Positions 33,557 to 35,257 of a stretch of DNA of 35,257 nt are shown piece after piece. Position numbers and translations under genes: made by a program. The stretch is from contig NZ_CAKZNF010000060.1 in NCBI RefSeq assembly GCF_937129435.1, positions 1-35,257 on the forward strand, given 5' to 3'. The notes beneath the pieces were generated by a model that ran no database searches, was not told the origin of the DNA, and saw nothing but the letters and a program-made list of their open reading frames with translations. Source of the DNA: an uncultured Parasphingopyxis sp. (GTDB taxonomy: Bacteria; Pseudomonadota; Alphaproteobacteria; Sphingomonadales; Sphingomonadaceae). The number at the start of each line of letters is the position of its first letter. Positions within the stretch are counted from its first letter, which is position 1.

Positions 33557-34506
33557 GCTGTCTGTCCTTTCGCATCGGCAATGTGTTCGAGAAACCAGTC
33601 GTACATGTGCGCCAAGCCTTCACGGAGCTGCGTCGAGGGTTCCCACCCCATGGCCTTGATCCGGCTGTTATCCATGATCTTTCGCGGGGTCCCGTCGGGC
33701 TTGCTCGGATCGAAGGTCAGTCTGCCTTCGTAACCGACCACGTCGCGGATCATCGCGGCGAGTTCGGCGATCGATACCTCCTCGCCCGACCCTGCGTTGA
33801 TCATCCCGCCTTCGCGATAATTTTCCATCAGGAAGAGGCAGGCGTCACCAATATCTTCCGAGAAGATGAATTCGCGAAGCGGCCTGCCGGTGCCCCAGAT
33901 CGCGACCTCTTCATATCCCTCGACCTTGGCCGCGTGCAGGCGTCGCATCAGGCCGGCGGCGACATGGCTGTGGTCGGGATGGAAATTGTCGCCGATGCCG
34001 TAGACGTTCGAAGGCATTACGGTGAAGGCGTCGAAGCCGTGCTGCTTGCGATAGGCGTCGCACATTTCCTTGCCGGCGATCTTGGCGACCGCATAGGCGG
34101 AATTCGTCGGCTCCAGCGGGCCGGTCAGCAGGCTCGTTTCGGAGATCGGCTGTTCGGCTTCGCGCGGGTAGATGCAGGACGAGCCGAGGAAGAGGAGCCG
34201 CGTCGCGCCGTTGCGCCATGCCGCGTCGATCACGTTGGTGGCGATCAGGATATTCTCGCGGATGAAATCCGCCGGCTGCTCATCGTTGGCGACAATGCCG
34301 CCGACCTTGGCGGCAGCGAGGATCACCCAGTCGGGACGTTGTTCGGCGAAAAATTGATCGACCGATGCCTTGTCATCGAGCGGCAATTCGCTTCTCGTGC
34401 GCGTGACGATATCCGAATAGCCGCGGTTTCGTGCCGCGCGCTCGGTGGCTCCTCCGACCATACCCCGATGGCCCGCAATGAAGAGTTTGGGCTGTTCGTC
34501 CATCAT
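33553..34506 (-). CDS. fcl: GDP-L-fucose synthase
   Basis: A 317-residue epimerase/reductase that turns GDP-4-keto-6-deoxymannose into GDP-L-fucose with NADPH. The cofactor motif is AGHRGMVGGA (11-20). LAAAKVGGI and SSCIYPREAEQPISE are diagnostic. The active Ser, Tyr and Lys are in GSSCIYP and YAVAK. MPSNVYGIGDNFHPDHSHV is the substrate segment. M1 or M2 may be the start. Its stop overlaps the methyltransferase start. Together with gmd it makes the pathway from GDP-mannose complete. Confidence 0.95.
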   Translation of the reverse strand: MMDEQPKLFIAGHRGMVGGATERAARNRGYSDIVTRTRSELPLDDKASVDQFFAEQRPDWVILAAAKVGGIVANDEQPADFIRENILIATNVIDAAWRNGATRLLFLGSSCIYPREAEQPISETSLLTGPLEPTNSAYAVAKIAGKEMCDAYRKQHGFDAFTVMPSNVYGIGDNFHPDHSHVAAGLMRRLHAAKVEGYEEVAIWGTGRPLREFIFSEDIGDACLFLMENYREGGMINAGSGEEVSIAELAAMIRDVVGYEGRLTFDPSKPDGTPRKIMDNSRIKAMGWEPSTQLREGLAHMYDWFLEHIADAKGQTA

Positions 34507-34528
34507 GTGCCGATCGTCCGGTTTATTG

Positions 34529-35257
34529 CTAAGTATCGAAAATTTTCCCGCCGCGAGCGATTAACTTGTCGAATTGATGGGAGGCTTCCCTTTCTCTTTC
34601 TTCGACTCGCTTGGCGTAGGCGGTGTAGTCGACCTCAAGCAGTTTAAGGGCCTTTTCGTGCGTCGATTTGCTAATATCCTTGCTAGACAAAATCGAATCG
34701 CGGAATTCTCGCGCAGCAATGTCAAAATCCCCGGTTCCGGCAACGCTCGTCGATTTGCCTTGGCCGACTTGAGATGCAAATTGTGTAAAATTGCTCGCTG
34801 TACCGATAATTTCTGACGCATTAGTAAGAACCAAGAAGTCGAGAAAAGCCTTGCGGATGACCATCGGCAACTTGTGCTGGCTTAGATCGACGAAATGCGC
34901 CGGACCGAAAACCTTCTGGAATAGTGTTATGGTCTCAGGAGAATCGCTTGTGAAGACGATTTTTTGGCCTCGTGAAATCATATCTTCAACATGGGCATGA
35001 TAAAACTCGGGCGGCGCAGTACGTACGATAAAATGCCGGATGATTAGCTCGATGCGAGCGTCGGTGAGATCTCCGTTAGCGTCGTTCGGCAATTCATTGC
35101 GTAACATCTCATAAACGTCGCCGCGGCGGAAATGAATTGCACCGTATTTGCCGGGTTCTAAATCATAACGATCATAGCAACGTTCGAGCGCCGATACGAG
35201 GTGGGGATGGATTGGGAGTTCCCAAAATAGCTTGCGGATGCCCCTCCTGATATAATT
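34529..35257 (-). CDS. Probable fucosyltransferase-like protein, 5' truncated by the window edge
   Basis: The frame is open from the right edge to the TAG at 34529-34531 (242 residues visible), so the start lies outside. Residues 41-47 read IHFRRGD (H42, R44, R45, D47), the HxRRxD-type motif I shared by alpha-1,2/1,6-fucosyltransferases, NodZ and O-fucosyltransferases. FTSDSPE and FLVLTNASEIIGTASNFTQFASQVG fit their motifs II and III. The C-terminal 60 residues are charged and probably coiled. GDP-fucose synthesis genes directly downstream supply the donor. G+C is visibly lower than in the neighbours (29 and 31 of 60 in two rows counted; 44 of 60 in a leuC row). Family assignment rests on short motifs and context. 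Confidence 0.7.
   Translation of the reverse strand, partial: NYIRRGIRKLFWELPIHPHLVSALERCYDRYDLEPGKYGAIHFRRGDVYEMLRNELPNDANGDLTDARIELIIRHFIVRTAPPEFYHAHVEDMISRGQKIVFTSDSPETITLFQKVFGPAHFVDLSQHKLPMVIRKAFLDFLVLTNASEIIGTASNFTQFASQVGQGKSTSVAGTGDFDIAAREFRDSILSSKDISKSTHEKALKLLEVDYTAYAKRVEEREREASHQFDKLIARGGKIFDT

Overview
This is a chromosomal window from a GC-rich alphaproteobacterium, most likely a member of the Sphingomonadales. The evidence is a fused ThiS-ThiG, a general-stress (EcfG-type) promoter, a split leuC/leuD with sphingomonad-style neighbours, a TPR-linked Asp/Asn hydroxylase-fold protein and sphingomonad-type palindromic repeats. The order aroA-cmk-rpsA-ihfB is a conserved proteobacterial housekeeping block. 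No prophage, transposase, rRNA operon or CRISPR array is visible. The family-level placement is inference from protein resemblance, not a database search.

Layout. 1-869: 3' part of a thiS-thiG fusion. 968-1150: small CsbD stress protein behind a textbook GGAAC-N16-CGTT promoter, closed by a strong terminator. 1230-4654 (minus): a succinate-semialdehyde-type dehydrogenase, a palindromic repeat, an acetolactate-synthase-like ThDP enzyme and a coupled 62-residue membrane protein. 4831-8269 (plus): SMP-30 lactonase-like protein, DUF2855 protein, VIT-family transporter and HAD hydrolase. 8266-9075 (minus): tandem universal stress protein with a perfect FNR/ANR box. 9262-10640: two subunits of a 3-oxoacid CoA-transferase. 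10648-11814: TPR plus Asp/Asn hydroxylase-fold protein whose expected iron and 2-oxoglutarate residues look lost. 11952-14118: SulP transporter and a GST. 14181-14792 (minus): outer-membrane barrel. 14914-17318 (minus): PLP D-amino-acid enzyme and a sugar-lactone oxidase. 17419-20646: leuC, a secreted metallo-beta-lactamase-fold protein, a GFA/CENP-V protein and leuD, all with overlapping stops and starts.

20704-26143 carries a B12-binding-type radical SAM protein, a zinc-free quinone oxidoreductase, an SDR, and a nitronate-monooxygenase-like flavoprotein plus GST preceded by a perfect dyad. A GIY-YIG protein, tRNA-Ala(GGC) and a FYDLN-type protein follow. A palindrome with arms of about 35 bp then precedes aroA-cmk, rpsA, ihfB and tRNA-Leu(UAA). 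The right edge (31923-35257, minus) is a GDP-L-fucose module: gmd, a small methyltransferase, fcl, and the 3' part of a lower-GC gene with an HxRRxD-type fucosyltransferase signature, probably the start of a surface-polysaccharide locus.

How the parts work together. Several neighbours look like small catabolic or stress units: the ThDP enzyme with the aldehyde dehydrogenase, the CoA-transferase pair, and the oxidoreductase/SDR/flavoprotein/GST run. Three separate regulatory signals (EcfG, FNR, a MerR-like dyad) sit in front of genes whose functions fit them. The fucose module would make the sugar nucleotide, possibly methylate a product, and transfer fucose.
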